64,000 nucleotides of DNA from Bacillus sp. HSf4. Its GTDB lineage: Bacteria > Bacillota > Bacilli > Bacillales > Bacillaceae. The stretch lies in NCBI RefSeq assembly GCF_029537375.1, contig NZ_CP120679.1:2840001-2904000 (forward strand), read 5' to 3'. The notes beneath the pieces are model-generated. The model did no database searches, was not told the origin of the DNA, and worked only from the letters and a program-made list of their open reading frames with translations. The position numbers and the translations under genes were made by a program. The number at the start of each line of letters is the position of its first letter. Positions within the stretch are counted from its first letter, which is position 1. Of this stretch, positions 1-9,393 are shown in pieces.

Positions 1-22
1 AGACAGGTCAAGGGACGAGAGG

Positions 23-667
23 TTACAACGCCAGCTCCAAATACTTGTTTTTGATCGCATATTGGATTAACTCGTGTTTGGAATCCAGCTCTAACTTCTG
101 CATGATATTCGATTTGTGGTTTTCCACTGTTTTAACACTAATTGACAGTTGATCAGCGATTTCCTTATTGGCATAGCCCAGTACAATGAGCCTGACAATC
201 TCCTTTTCGCGAACGGTTAAAACAGAAGGCGGTTTTTCCGACTCTGATTTCAGCCATTGACTGATCATGTGTTGGGATACGGATGTCTTGTAAAAGTATT
301 TTCCCCTGTTTACCTCGACAATTGCCTGAAAAAGCAGTTCGCAATGGCTATTTTTTAAAACATACCCTTGAGCCCCTGCTTCGATTGCTTTATGGACAAA
401 GATCTCCTCGTCATGCATCGTCAAAATGACGATTTTAACCGATGGTTTCAACTTTCGGATCTGACTGCTCGCTGTAAATCCATCCAATCCATCTGGCATC
501 GACAAATCCATCAGCACCACATCAGGTTCCAACTGATTCGTCTTGATGATAGCCTCGTTACCATTGTGGCTTTCTCCCACAATGGTGATTTCGGGATAAC
601 CTTCTAAAAGCACACGGATACCTTTCCGAATCATCGTATGATCATCGACCAGCAATACCCTGATCAC
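23..667 (-). CDS. NarL/LuxR-family response regulator
   Basis: This is a two-component response regulator of about 214 residues. The receiver domain has the acidic pair DD at residues 8-9 and the phospho-acceptor Asp54 in LMDLSMPDG. The C-terminal LuxR-type helix-turn-helix is recognisable as LTVREKEIVRLI...KEIADQLSISVKTVENH. I chose the GTG at 667 (reads VIRVLLVDDH) because the receiver fold begins there; an open frame continues to 751 but that extension lies inside the kinase gene. The start is not secure because the GGAAGGAG motif sits very close to this GTG. The gene overlaps the end of the upstream sensor kinase by 26 bases, so the two are translationally coupled partners. Target genes cannot be read from the window. 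Confidence 0.85.
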   Translation of the reverse strand: MIRVLLVDDHTMIRKGIRVLLEGYPEITIVGESHNGNEAIIKTNQLEPDVVLMDLSMPDGLDGFTASSQIRKLKPSVKIVILTMHDEEIFVHKAIEAGAQGYVLKNSHCELLFQAIVEVNRGKYFYKTSVSQHMISQWLKSESEKPPSVLTVREKEIVRLIVLGYANKEIADQLSISVKTVENHKSNIMQKLELDSKHELIQYAIKNKYLELAL

Positions 668-1787
668 TCTCCTTCCCCTCCCTATACTGTACTTGCACAT
701 GAATAGATGTCCCTTTCCGGGGAATGGAGTGAATCTGAAGACTTCCTTCAATCTGATCTACTCTTTCTTTTAGATGGTTAAGTCCCAGACCTTCCTGCAC
801 CAGTTCGCGCTTAAATCCTATGCCGTTGTCCTGAATCTTCAACATCAAATCGTCGCCTACTTTGAACAAGATGACCTCAATCAGCGTGGCTTTCGCATAT
901 TTCAGGGCATTATGCAGCGCTTCCTGAATGACACGGTATAAATTGATTTCCAAAACCGGCTGCAAACGATCATTGACATTGCTGCAGGTAAACGTAATCG
1001 AAACATCCTGATGAGTCTTGTTCAAGCTGCTAACGAGATGCTTGATCGCAGGGACGAGTCCCAGCTGATCGAGACTTTGCGGACGTAATTGGAGAGAGTA
1101 GAGCTTGACGTCTTGTATCGCTTTTTCCAGCTCATCCACGATCTCCTGCATGTACGTTCTATATTTCTCTTCCTGGTCAATGCGCGATTGAATCGCTTGA
1201 ATACCTACTGAAACCGAATAAAGCGATTGTCCTAAGCCATCGTGCAGCTCCTGAGCCAACCGCTTGTGTTCGTTTTCCTGCGCTTCCAACGTCTTCTGCA
1301 AAACCAGCTTGGAGATCCTCGCTTCTTCTTCCTTTTTCTTCATCGTTAAATCTTTTAAAACCAAAAGGACTTTCTGTTTCTTTTGTTCACCGTTTTCATA
1401 GATGACAGCCGTGCTCATCTCCATGTCGACGAATCGTCCCTCATAGGTAGGCATTGAGGAAAGAAAATAAGGAGCTTCCCGCTTGGCCAGCAAATAACAA
1501 CGCTCCTCTCCCGCTTCCAGTTTTCTCGCTTGACAGTAGGAACAGTACGGTACCTTGTCCCCCAATTTCCATCCCGTCATCTTCTCTGCTGATGGATTCA
1601 TCACCAGAATTCTACGTTCCTGATCCATCATAATGATTCCATCTTGCAAGTGTTCGTAGATTTGCCTTAAATAGCGGCATTCCAGCGCTCTTCCTTTTCC
1701 ATCTGGTAGCAAACCATTAGAAAATGTGCCTGTCTCCAATGATTGACAACAATTTTTGTCGCCGCGGGCCAGCTTTTTACGTTTCAA
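642..1787 (-). CDS. Cytoplasmic PAS-domain sensor histidine kinase (NarX/DegS/NreB type)
   Basis: This 381-residue kinase has no membrane segment, so it is a soluble sensor. An N-terminal PAS domain covers roughly residues 40-150. A HisKA_3 dimerisation helix follows with phospho-acceptor His182 in QELHDGLGQS, then an HATPase domain with VIQEALHNALKYA and DNGIGF. The PAS domain carries Cys82, Cys85 and Cys97, with more Cys at 13, 14 and 37. From memory, the C-x2-C-x11-C spacing matches three of the four Fe-S ligands of the oxygen sensor NreB, so redox or oxygen sensing is an inference. The start is TTG at 1787, with AAGGGGGAT upstream. It overlaps its response regulator and is certainly co-transcribed with it. 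Confidence 0.85.
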   Translation of the reverse strand: MKRKKLARGDKNCCQSLETGTFSNGLLPDGKGRALECRYLRQIYEHLQDGIIMMDQERRILVMNPSAEKMTGWKLGDKVPYCSYCQARKLEAGEERCYLLAKREAPYFLSSMPTYEGRFVDMEMSTAVIYENGEQKKQKVLLVLKDLTMKKKEEEARISKLVLQKTLEAQENEHKRLAQELHDGLGQSLYSVSVGIQAIQSRIDQEEKYRTYMQEIVDELEKAIQDVKLYSLQLRPQSLDQLGLVPAIKHLVSSLNKTHQDVSITFTCSNVNDRLQPVLEINLYRVIQEALHNALKYAKATLIEVILFKVGDDLMLKIQDNGIGFKRELVQEGLGLNHLKERVDQIEGSLQIHSIPRKGTSIHVQVQYREGKESDQGIAGR

Positions 1788-2421
1788 TTTAGATCCCCCT
1801 TACTCATGATGAGAGAATGACCTTCAAAGATTCGATAGATTCCGCCATTTATAACAAGGATGTCTCGCTATGCGGGTTGCTCTCTCTTTGGACAGACTCA
1901 TCAAAGTGGTCTACATGCGGTTGATTGGCAATGACTGCATCGAACGTGGTCAAGCTGACTAAACAATTTTATTAATCTCTTGTAAGAATTCAGGAATGGC
2001 GGGCAGGTGCCTTGCTCCGATCGCGATTCAAAATGTTTCATTTCGAATGATTGAATAACTCTTTTCTTTATTTTACCTCTAGCCGATGACGGAATACATG
2101 GACAAAATCAAGTCTTTTTGCCGTTTGAATTGATTTTTGAAAGAGTTTAATCTATGGATCAATGCCCTTTCCCTGGAGTGAAATGACTCTTTATACAATT
2201 GATAGATTGTGTTCAACTTTTGTTCCAATTGTTCAAAATGTATAAAACGGGCTTCTCTTAAAAGAAGCACAGGAATTGTGAAGACTGAAAGCCAATTGAA
2301 ATACGGGTTGAAGCCCGATTCTGAACCTCTTGGGTGTAAAACAAACGATTTAATTAAAAAAACCCTTTTGAGGGCTTTTTTATAAGAAAGCTTGTGCCGC
2401 TTCAGCACTTTACAAATCAAC
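1788..2421. other. Stretch without a convincing gene (left intergenic region)
   Basis: An open frame on the minus strand at 2079-2420 encodes 113 residues, but its first third runs through the terminator hairpin of the upstream esterase gene at about 2354-2381 and I see no good ribosome binding site for an internal start. The last 60 residues (rich in Glu, Gln, Lys, Arg) could be a remnant of a small helical protein. The rest, 1788-2078, is the upstream region of the kinase gene and shows nothing I can name. Confidence 0.4.
2354..2381 (-). terminator. Rho-independent terminator of the esterase gene
   Basis: Read on the minus strand, AAAAAAGCCCT-CAAA-AGGGTTTTTTT forms a short GC stem flanked by A and T runs, about 40 bases after the esterase stop codon. 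Confidence 0.75.
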
Positions 2422-3258
2422 TTATTTGTTTTTCTCCTTTAAAAACGCCATAACAGCTTTTGTCAAATCCTGTGCTTCTGTCGGTGCATCCGGAGAACCG
2501 AGCATTTTATTTAAATTGCTGTGAGATAAGTTCTTGACTCGGTAAACAAAATCAGACCCTTTCGCATGGTTTGCGATTTCTGCAAATTTGTAAACAGCAG
2601 GATCTTCCCATCGGGTAACTAAATAGGCCGGCGGCAGATTGGAATGGTTGATGTAGGTGAGCGGTGATGCTTCTGTCCACACCTTTTCATCAGAGCCAAA
2701 CACCTTTTTGTAGGACGGGATCGCTCCGATGAATGACTTCAGATTCAAAGGCCCGTCTAATATCACAATCGACTTGAGTGATGCCGGTTTTAGGCCTACA
2801 CTGTTTAAATATTTAGCATCTGCGGCGATTAAGCCCGTTAAGTGCCCTCCTGCCGAATGTCCCATCACATTGATTTTCGATTGGTCGATTTGATACTCAT
2901 CTGCATGATTCACCACCCATTTGATGGCTTGGGCAACATCATAGGCCATATCATCATACTGAGCATCAGGATGAAGCCGATAGTTTAAAGACACGAAAAC
3001 ATAGCCGTTTTCTGTAAAAAACGCCGGCTTGGAAGCAGCCCCGCTCTTGTCCCCGCCTGTCCATCCCCCGCCGTGAATGTAGATGAGAACGGGATGTTTT
3101 TCATTTTCGTCGGTCTTCGGTGTATAAATATCCAGTGTTTGTTTTTCGTCCTTTGCATATTGAATATTTTTTGCGTTTTTGTCTGCATTACATGCGATGA
3201 AGCTGATACATAGAATGACTAATGCTGTAAATGCTGTCCATTTGATGATGTTTCTCAA
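2422..3258 (-). CDS. Secreted or lipid-anchored alpha/beta-hydrolase (carboxylesterase)
   Basis: This 278-residue protein starts with a signal peptide whose end, SFIAC at residues 19-23, is a plausible lipoprotein cysteine. The hydrolase core shows the oxyanion motif YIHGGGW, the nucleophile elbow GHSAGG, a downstream Asp in RWEDPAVY and the likely catalytic His in LSHSNL. These mark the hormone-sensitive-lipase / BD-FAE-like esterase group; the natural substrate is not visible. The start is TTG with AAAGGTG seven bases upstream. It appears monocistronic, with its own terminator and a long 640-base upstream region. Confidence 0.8.
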   Translation of the reverse strand: MRNIIKWTAFTALVILCISFIACNADKNAKNIQYAKDEKQTLDIYTPKTDENEKHPVLIYIHGGGWTGGDKSGAASKPAFFTENGYVFVSLNYRLHPDAQYDDMAYDVAQAIKWVVNHADEYQIDQSKINVMGHSAGGHLTGLIAADAKYLNSVGLKPASLKSIVILDGPLNLKSFIGAIPSYKKVFGSDEKVWTEASPLTYINHSNLPPAYLVTRWEDPAVYKFAEIANHAKGSDFVYRVKNLSHSNLNKMLGSPDAPTEAQDLTKAVMAFLKEKNK

Positions 3259-3837
3259 ATTTACACACCTTTCTTCTTCAGCGTTTTCAAGCTTTCCGAC
3301 GGTGGACTCATATTCCGATCAATTTCTCAAATCTCAATGGGTGTTTCAGTTAAAATGCCATGCTTGTTTTGCTTCTAAGGTTTCTCAAATGCATATCCTT
3401 TTTTATCACCGATGACACCGATAAGAAAACACTTTTTCAAGCTTTGATCTATCTGCTCTGATGCCGAATTAGGCGTATGATGCTCCATTTTTATAATAAA
3501 AACTACTTCTGAAGTTGTTTTTATTATATTTTAATTTCCTGCTTAAAGATACAGGTTTGTTCTGTTTTTCACACAAATTCTACCACAAGACCAAGCACTT
3601 CATTTCCTGGCGAACAAAATTTTTTCTGTTAGCACCCCTACTGTGATATGCTAAAAGTACTAGTTTACGTCATAGGATAAAGGTCTTCTCCGGCTCCTTA
3701 ATCTGCGATTTATAGCAATCATCATAATTTGATTTTTGGAAGAACACCAATAATACAAGTGAATCTAATTGCTATTTCCCTTCTAAAGTACATAAGCAAA
3801 AAGAACTGAAATCTTTAACAAAAATGGTAAATCACTG
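3259..3837. other. Long intergenic region between divergent genes
   Basis: About 580 AT-rich bases separate the esterase start from the promoter of the lipoprotein gene. The only clear structure is the near-perfect inverted repeat at 3499-3529. No open frame here has a credible start or composition. Confidence 0.5.
3499..3529. repeat. Near-perfect AT-rich palindrome
   Basis: The arms AATAAAAAC-t-ACTTC and GAAGT-t-GTTTTTATT pair over 14 of 15 positions around a single central base. It could be an operator or a bidirectional terminator-like hairpin. No gene end lies close by, which favours a regulatory site. Confidence 0.5.
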
Positions 3838-3866
3838 TTGAAAAAACATGAATTTTAACCTATGAT
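3838..3866 (+). promoter_or_regulatory. SigA-type promoter of the lipoprotein gene
   Basis: TTGAAA at 3838-3843, a 17-base spacer and TATGAT at 3861-3866 form a near-consensus vegetative promoter 30 bases upstream of the ribosome binding site. The -10 half (TTTTAACCTATGATAA) is repeated almost exactly at 23389-23404. Confidence 0.75.
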
Positions 3867-3901
3867 AAAAGACGTATAAAATAACATAGGGGGACATGAT
3901 C

Positions 3902-4423
3902 ATGAAAAAATTTTTAGTCTTATTCTTATCGCTTGGTTTAGCTATGGCATTAGCTGCCTGTGGCTCAACTGATGATGTATCAACTGGGGCAGATGATTCA
4001 AAAGATAAGAAGACAGAAGAAAAGAAAGATGATGATTCAAAAAAGATTGATGCCAGCAGCCAAAAGACTGAAGCTTTAGGAATGAAAGTTAACTTAGGTG
4101 ATATTAAAATCATGAAAGACAAAATTAATGTCGGCATCAACATTGAAAATACGACTGATAAAGTATTAAACTTTTATCCTGATCAAGGAAACGCAGTAGT
4201 TGGAGATATGCAATTGTCAGCCAACATGTTTTTAACTGACGGTGATGTTGGCGGAGAAGTCCAAGGCGGGGTTAAACAAGATGGCGTTCTTGAATTTACA
4301 GTGCCGGAAGGAAAAGAGCTTGATATTGATCAAGTAAAAGAAATCAAGTTAAACTTTGGTGATGTAACGACTGAAGACTTTATGAAAAATCAAGCTGTTT
4401 CACTGACTGTTCAAGTAAAATAG
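3902..4423 (+). CDS. DUF4352/DUF5067-type lipoprotein
   Basis: This exported lipoprotein has about 173 residues, with a signal peptide ending in the lipobox LAAC. A highly charged Asp/Lys/Ser/Glu-rich linker (about residues 22-55) follows, then a beta-rich domain resembling the immunoglobulin-like telokin fold family DUF4352/DUF5067. I chose the ATG at 3902, eight bases after AGGGGG, rather than the ATG at 3896, which is too close to the Shine-Dalgarno sequence. It has its own SigA-type promoter and a hairpin after the stop, so it is a single-gene unit. Function is unknown; such proteins are usually cell-surface and often stress-induced. Confidence 0.75.
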   Translation: MKKFLVLFLSLGLAMALAACGSTDDVSTGADDSKDKKTEEKKDDDSKKIDASSQKTEALGMKVNLGDIKIMKDKINVGINIENTTDKVLNFYPDQGNAVVGDMQLSANMFLTDGDVGGEVQGGVKQDGVLEFTVPEGKELDIDQVKEIKLNFGDVTTEDFMKNQAVSLTVQVK

Positions 4424-4435
4424 CTCATCTCTGAT

Positions 4436-4463
4436 TTCCTGCTGTCCGCTTGGACAGCAGGAA
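4436..4463 (+). terminator. Strong hairpin after the lipoprotein gene
   Basis: TTCCTGCTGTCC and GGACAGCAGGAA form a perfect 12-bp stem with a 4-base loop just after the stop codon. There is no T-run after it, so it may be a non-canonical terminator or a stabilising hairpin. Confidence 0.6.
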
Positions 4464-4755
4464 TGATCAATATTAAGACGGCGGGCAAGCACGGTTCATT
4501 CCTTTCCAACCCTCTTTTTCTTTTAAGATACTTTCCCGTTTATCGTTCCGAAAGAGCCCAACCTCCGGCTTCAAACTCCAACCTCCTCTTTCCGCCGGTA
4601 TTTGGACCATCAGAGGCATACCCCTATTCAAAAAATGGCAGCGAACCCAATACCCTTACATCCGCTTTTTCAGCAAAGCCTCCTTTTCGGAAATGAATCC
4701 ATCAAAAAGTGAAAGACTCAGGATTCCCTTCCTTCAGATGGATAGCACGACATGA
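4464..4755. other. Gap with no supported gene
   Basis: A 77-codon plus-strand frame here lacks a ribosome binding site and has atypical composition. The minus strand has short interrupted frames only. I see no named feature. Confidence 0.4.
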
Positions 4756-5991
4756 TTAGAAACGCAATGGCAGTTCTTCTAAAGCTCGCATCAAAAAGTT
4801 CCCTTTCCATTTGATCTGTTCCCTTTCGCCATTTATCTGTAGATTTGGGCAGCGGCGCAATAATGTTGAAATGCCTATCTTTGCTTCCAAGCGGGCAAGC
4901 GGTGCGCCGAGGCAAAAGTGGCTGCCGTGGCCAAAGGCAATATGGCGATTGTTCTTTCTTGCAATATCAAACATTTCGGCATTCTGGAATACTTGTTCGT
5001 CGCGGTTTGCCGATGCCAATGAAATGATGATCACATCTTTTCTTTTGATTTCCTGTCCGTGTAATGTAAACGGTTCAGCCGCCCAGCGCAAGGTCGTTAA
5101 TTCCACAGGGCTGTGGAATCGTAACGCCTCTTCTATCGCTGAATCCATCAAGTCTGGATTGAGGAGAAGCTTCTCCAATTGGTCAGGGTGACTCAGCAAG
5201 GCATATGTCATATTGGCGATCAGGTTTACGGTCGTTTCATGACCTGCAACGATAAGCAGCATAATCGTCGAGTACAGCTCTTCTGTGCTTAATGTTGTTC
5301 CTTCACTTTCCGCCTCAATTAATGCACTGATTAAATCTTCTGCAGGCTCATCTCTTTTTTTATGAACTAAATATTCCAGGTATTTTGCGAATTCTCCTAT
5401 TTTCTGATTGTTTTCCTCCATGCTTTCAGGGGTATCTGGAAACTCAATAATCGCTTCCGACCAAACCCTGAAATTTTGTCGATCTTCAAGGGGAATGCCA
5501 AGCATTTCACTGATCACGATAATCGGCAGAGGGAAAGCGAAATCGTCTAGAAGGTTCATAGAATGGGTGGGATATACTTCATCCAGTAAAGAATCAGCGA
5601 TATGTTGGATTCTGTCTTCAAGCTGCAAAATCATCCGGGGAGTAAATGCTTTTTGAACAAGGGTCCTCAAGCGGCTGTGATCAGGAGGATCTGAGTTCAG
5701 CATATGCTTTGTCAAGGCTTCTTCATTTTCCGAGAGAATGGGGCGGTTCTCTTCTTCCTCGGTGAATACATTTTCATAGTTTTTCTTTAATTTTGCATCC
5801 TTTAATAGACGTATTGCATCATCATACCTTGTCATGAGACAGCCTTCCCCCAGATCCCCCAAAGATACAGGATAAAGAGGACGGGAAACGCGCAATTCTT
5901 TGTAGAACTCATACGCCTCATCTTTAAATGCCGCCGACGATAAGTGTTGTTCCGATAAAATAGCGGAGCTTTCCTCATTTTTTGAAACCAT
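4756..5991 (-). CDS. Cytochrome P450 (CYP107-like)
   Basis: This is a class I soluble bacterial P450 of 411 residues. It shows the I-helix oxygen-activation motif AGHETT, the K-helix EEALR, and the haem-binding loop FGHGSHFCLG with the cysteine thiolate ligand, followed by APLARLEA. It needs external ferredoxin/flavodoxin and reductase partners, none of which lie beside it. Homology to the Bacillus CYP107 group (CypA/CYP107J-like) is from memory; the substrate is unknown. The ATG at 5991 sits nine bases after AGGAGG, whereas an in-frame start 30 bases upstream would place that motif inside the gene. It is transcribed alone. Confidence 0.85.
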   Translation of the reverse strand: MVSKNEESSAILSEQHLSSAAFKDEAYEFYKELRVSRPLYPVSLGDLGEGCLMTRYDDAIRLLKDAKLKKNYENVFTEEEENRPILSENEEALTKHMLNSDPPDHSRLRTLVQKAFTPRMILQLEDRIQHIADSLLDEVYPTHSMNLLDDFAFPLPIIVISEMLGIPLEDRQNFRVWSEAIIEFPDTPESMEENNQKIGEFAKYLEYLVHKKRDEPAEDLISALIEAESEGTTLSTEELYSTIMLLIVAGHETTVNLIANMTYALLSHPDQLEKLLLNPDLMDSAIEEALRFHSPVELTTLRWAAEPFTLHGQEIKRKDVIIISLASANRDEQVFQNAEMFDIARKNNRHIAFGHGSHFCLGAPLARLEAKIGISTLLRRCPNLQINGEREQIKWKGNFLMRALEELPLRF

Positions 5992-6381
5992 TCCTGCAAG
6001 CCTCCTTTTCCCGTAAAACATTGTTAATTTAATCCTTTATTAGCATTATAAACCACAATGGTAGATTATGCTATCTATATCCAACATTCGAAAAGTGCAG
6101 CAAAGTATTTTCAAATGCCGGTTCTTCCTTACAACTTTTAGATATGATGAAAGAATGAGCTTCGATATCTTAAAATCCGTACACGAAGAAAAACCGCGGA
6201 AATGAAGAAACGTTAAAAACGTGATATACCCTCACATTGAAGGCATACGCTGGATGGAAAATTGCGTGCGTTCGGCTGAACTTGAGTCAGCATGGGTTGA
6301 TTTTAAATAAATGCGCCGCTATATCACAAGGCATTTTAGGCCGTGGTATGATCACGGCCTCTTCTATTGAGCACTTAAAAT
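5992..6381. other. Intergenic region with a possible decayed reading frame
   Basis: On the plus strand, bases 6211-6310 read as a short protein-like tail (IEGIRWMENCVRSAELES, ending in a stop at 6308-6310) with stops just upstream. This may be the end of a decayed gene; I cannot name the family. The minus-strand hairpin at 6338-6360 follows xynB. Confidence 0.3.
6338..6360 (-). terminator. Hairpin downstream of xynB
   Basis: AGGCCGTG and CACGGCCT form a perfect 8-bp stem with a 7-base loop, 22 bases after the xynB stop. The T-run is weak on both strands. Confidence 0.55.
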
Positions 6382-7983
6382 TTAAAGCTCTTTATACATA
6401 AAATAGGAAAAGTCGGCATGTTTACACGCTCCGCTTGTATCCTGGCACTGTATGCCTACAAAAGCTCCTGTGAAGAATCCCCCTCCGCGGATATAATCGT
6501 CTGATAACTTTTTAGACTCTAACATGAGCTCAATTTTATGCCAGTCTTCTTTGTTAAAAGAATACGAGTAATGATACATCTCATATTCTACATTTACCCT
6601 TAAATAAACATATTCTGTTTCGCCGGGGATAACAATTTTATCTTTTAGCGGCTGTGAAAACGAAAAGTTATCACATACCGTTACATCCAGAATGCGCCCA
6701 AGGTTTTCATCATACGTGATTTGCAGAGCCGTCCAATTCTCGGTGTTGTAGTAATTCACCAATCCGGCTGCTTGCTGAAAGGTATCGGGGCGGAATTCAA
6801 CGGCCGTTTCCGCAACAAAATGGAGGCTTTGCCAGCGCCTTGCCACAAACGACTGGGTAAATGTGGATGTTAATGAGTCCTGGCCGAATAAGCGTAAATG
6901 GTTCGGCCTTTCCGTTAGTGAGCCTAATTCTTTCGTAAATGGAATCCGTAATGTCTGAAAGTTGATATTTAATGTTGAATCTTCAAATTGATCAATTTGC
7001 GGGTATGTCGATGGAAACTTTGTTTCACAAATACGGGGCGCTTCCACCTCAAGGCTCCCTTCTTTTCCCCCGACCACATAAGGCCATCCGTCTTTCCATG
7101 CCAACTTTTGAATCGCTGTTTCTCTTCCCAGAGGACAATATCCTCTTTGGTGAATCACCGAATCGTCATCCGGGTGAATCGGACGCCCTGTCAAATGAGC
7201 CAAATACCACTCACCTGTATGTGTTTGCACAATTGATGCATGTCCGCATTTTTGCAATGGATGTTGCGGAGCGTGCCAAGACGTTAAAATTGGGTTATCA
7301 GGGTGAACTTCGTACGGCCCTTCAATGTTTTTTGAGCGGGCAATCGTGGCTGCGTGCTCGAACCGTGTTCCGCCTTCCGCCGTTAATAAATAGTAATAAT
7401 CCCCGATATGATAAAGGTGCGGTGCTTCAGTCAGTTTGATATCTGTACCTTTAAAAATGATTGTCGGATGTTTGATCAGCCTTTTTTCCTTTTCCGAATA
7501 TTCCTGCATCACAATGCCCCCAAATGAATGGCGGTCTGTTCGATGGTCCCACAGCATATTTAATAAATATTTTCTTCCGTCCGTATCATGGAACAAAGAA
7601 GCATCAAAGCCGGAACGATTTAATGTGATGGGTTCCCCCCAATCACCGTCAACGGTTTCACAAGTGACCAAGTAGTTACGGCAGTCTTTCCATGCTCCAT
7701 CGACAACCTTTACATCCGTATATACGAGCCAAAACTTGCCCTCGCTGTAGCTTAAACAAGGCGCCCATACCCCGCCTGAGTCGGGATTTCCTTTCATATC
7801 CAATTGCGAAATCCGCTGCAATGGACGGGCAACCAAACGCCAATTCACCAGATCTTTTGAATGATGGATTTGCACCCCCGGAAACCATTCAAAGGTGGAT
7901 ACAGCTATATAATAATCCTCACCGACTCTGCAGATGCTCGGATCGGGATTGAAGCCTTTCAGTACCGGATTGCTAATTTTCAT
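6382..7983 (-). CDS. xynB: Beta-xylosidase, glycoside hydrolase family 43
   Basis: This is an intracellular enzyme that releases xylose from xylo-oligosaccharides taken up by the adjacent symporter. It has 533 residues, the same as B. subtilis XynB. The five-bladed propeller contains the GH43 catalytic acids: base Asp14 in NPDPS, the pKa-modulating Asp in FDASLFHD, and the acid Glu in [10 protein letters not shown]-terminal beta-sandwich (about residues 320-533) supplies the family X19-type domain. There is no signal peptide. The ATG at 7983 is seven bases after GAGGAGG; the ATG six bases upstream is too close. It lies 36 bases after xynP and shares its promoter. Confidence 0.93.
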   Translation of the reverse strand: MKISNPVLKGFNPDPSICRVGEDYYIAVSTFEWFPGVQIHHSKDLVNWRLVARPLQRISQLDMKGNPDSGGVWAPCLSYSEGKFWLVYTDVKVVDGAWKDCRNYLVTCETVDGDWGEPITLNRSGFDASLFHDTDGRKYLLNMLWDHRTDRHSFGGIVMQEYSEKEKRLIKHPTIIFKGTDIKLTEAPHLYHIGDYYYLLTAEGGTRFEHAATIARSKNIEGPYEVHPDNPILTSWHAPQHPLQKCGHASIVQTHTGEWYLAHLTGRPIHPDDDSVIHQRGYCPLGRETAIQKLAWKDGWPYVVGGKEGSLEVEAPRICETKFPSTYPQIDQFEDSTLNINFQTLRIPFTKELGSLTERPNHLRLFGQDSLTSTFTQSFVARRWQSLHFVAETAVEFRPDTFQQAAGLVNYYNTENWTALQITYDENLGRILDVTVCDNFSFSQPLKDKIVIPGETEYVYLRVNVEYEMYHYSYSFNKEDWHKIELMLESKKLSDDYIRGGGFFTGAFVGIQCQDTSGACKHADFSYFMYKEL

Positions 7984-8019
7984 CTTCATTCCTCCTCATC
8001 TTGAAAGTGCTAAGCTACC

Positions 8020-9393
8020 TTAAATGTCCAAGTCAACTTTATCTCTATTCTCTAATTCACGTACGACTTTGGCATATTTTTCTTCGTTTAAATGATAAAA
8101 ATTAATGTCGATCATCGCTATGATCAGGAATATAACAGGGACGACAGTTGTCGTGATTAATATCCCTGTCAATGCTTCAGGAGATTGAACTTGACCGGCA
8201 ACATAGCCGAACTTGTCCAGTATCAGTCCCGGAACGATTCCGCCGAGTGCCATGCCGAACTTAAAGAAAAAGCCGATAATCGCATAAATCAATCCGCCCA
8301 AGCGTTTTCCTGTCCGATATTCGCCGTATTCGATCGTTTCCGGAATAAGCGCCCACATATATCCCCCTGCTGTAACACTTCCTACTGCGGCAATGACACG
8401 AAAGAAGAGCACCAGAAACACATTGCTTGGCGGAATAATGAGAATGGCTAAAAGTCCAATGATATTTAATAATAAAGCGGCATTTAACAGCTTTCTCTTT
8501 CCCAGCCATTGATTGATTCGCGGTATAAACGGCAGAACGGCCAATGCAGGAAGACTTCCCAGCAAGCCATACCATTTCACAAGGTCTTCTCTGCCAACAT
8601 TGTATGTCATGTAATAGATTCCGACAGAATTGCTGATCGAGTTGACGCCAAAGATAATAATGAAGAAAATGCTCAGTACAACCAATGGCCGATTCACCCG
8701 GAATTGCTCAAAAATATCAGAAAATTTGATTTTCTCATCCGGATTTTTCAGGGTGACCCTCTCTTTTGTACTTTTAAAACAAAAGATTAACAAACAGGCG
8801 CCAATGATGCTTAACATGCTCATCGTCAGCTGCCAGCCAAGAGCTTTGTTTCCGGTTGTATCACCTAAATAAGCAGATAATAATGGAACGAAAAAAGATA
8901 CGATCAGTCCGCCGAGATTGGCAAAGACCATCCGAACAGATGTGATGCTGACGACCTCTTGATGATTTCTCGTCATTGCGGAAGTTAACGCACCGTATGG
9001 CACATTTATCGTCGTGTATGTAAGCGATAAGCCGACATACGTCACGTAAGCGTAGACTAATTTGCCCATATGGGAAAAATCCGGTGTTGTGAAACAGAGG
9101 ATGGCAAGTACAGAAAGAGGAAACGCACCAAACAGCAAATACGGTCTAAAACGCCCAAATTTACTATTTGTTCTGTCTACGATTGTTCCGATAAAAGGAT
9201 CGGCAAGCGCATCAATCATTCGCACAACTAAAAACATCGTGCCGGCAGCCGCTGCTGATAAACCGTACACATCGGTATAGAAAAATAAAAGATACGTTGA
9301 AACGGTCGTGTAAATCAAATTACATGCCAGATCTCCAGAGGCGTAGGCAGATTTCTCAAACATACTGATTGTTTTAACATGTTCACCAGCCAT
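8020..9393 (-). CDS. xynP: Xyloside:cation symporter (GPH family)
   Basis: This is a 457-residue membrane transporter with about 12 hydrophobic segments. It starts after a short cytosolic N-terminus and carries the glycoside-pentoside-hexuronide signatures ADPFIGTIVDRT and FGRFRPYLLFG. It imports beta-xylosides for XynB, which is encoded directly downstream. The ATG at 9393 lies seven bases after a GGGGGGG Shine-Dalgarno run; the open frame extends 48 bases further upstream without support. Promoter, XylR-like operator and cre sites lie 180-210 bases upstream, so xylose induction and catabolite repression are expected. Confidence 0.92.
   Translation of the reverse strand: MAGEHVKTISMFEKSAYASGDLACNLIYTTVSTYLLFFYTDVYGLSAAAAGTMFLVVRMIDALADPFIGTIVDRTNSKFGRFRPYLLFGAFPLSVLAILCFTTPDFSHMGKLVYAYVTYVGLSLTYTTINVPYGALTSAMTRNHQEVVSITSVRMVFANLGGLIVSFFVPLLSAYLGDTTGNKALGWQLTMSMLSIIGACLLIFCFKSTKERVTLKNPDEKIKFSDIFEQFRVNRPLVVLSIFFIIIFGVNSISNSVGIYYMTYNVGREDLVKWYGLLGSLPALAVLPFIPRINQWLGKRKLLNAALLLNIIGLLAILIIPPSNVFLVLFFRVIAAVGSVTAGGYMWALIPETIEYGEYRTGKRLGGLIYAIIGFFFKFGMALGGIVPGLILDKFGYVAGQVQSPEALTGILITTTVVPVIFLIIAMIDINFYHLNEEKYAKVVRELENRDKVDLDI

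Noticed and set aside
2079..2420. 113-residue minus-strand open frame after the esterase gene
   Set aside because: Its first part runs through the esterase terminator and there is no ribosome binding site for a later start; I list the region only as gap.
4463..4696. 77-codon plus-strand frame after the lipoprotein hairpin
   Set aside because: No ribosome binding site, Pro/Ser-rich random-looking composition, and it starts inside the hairpin.
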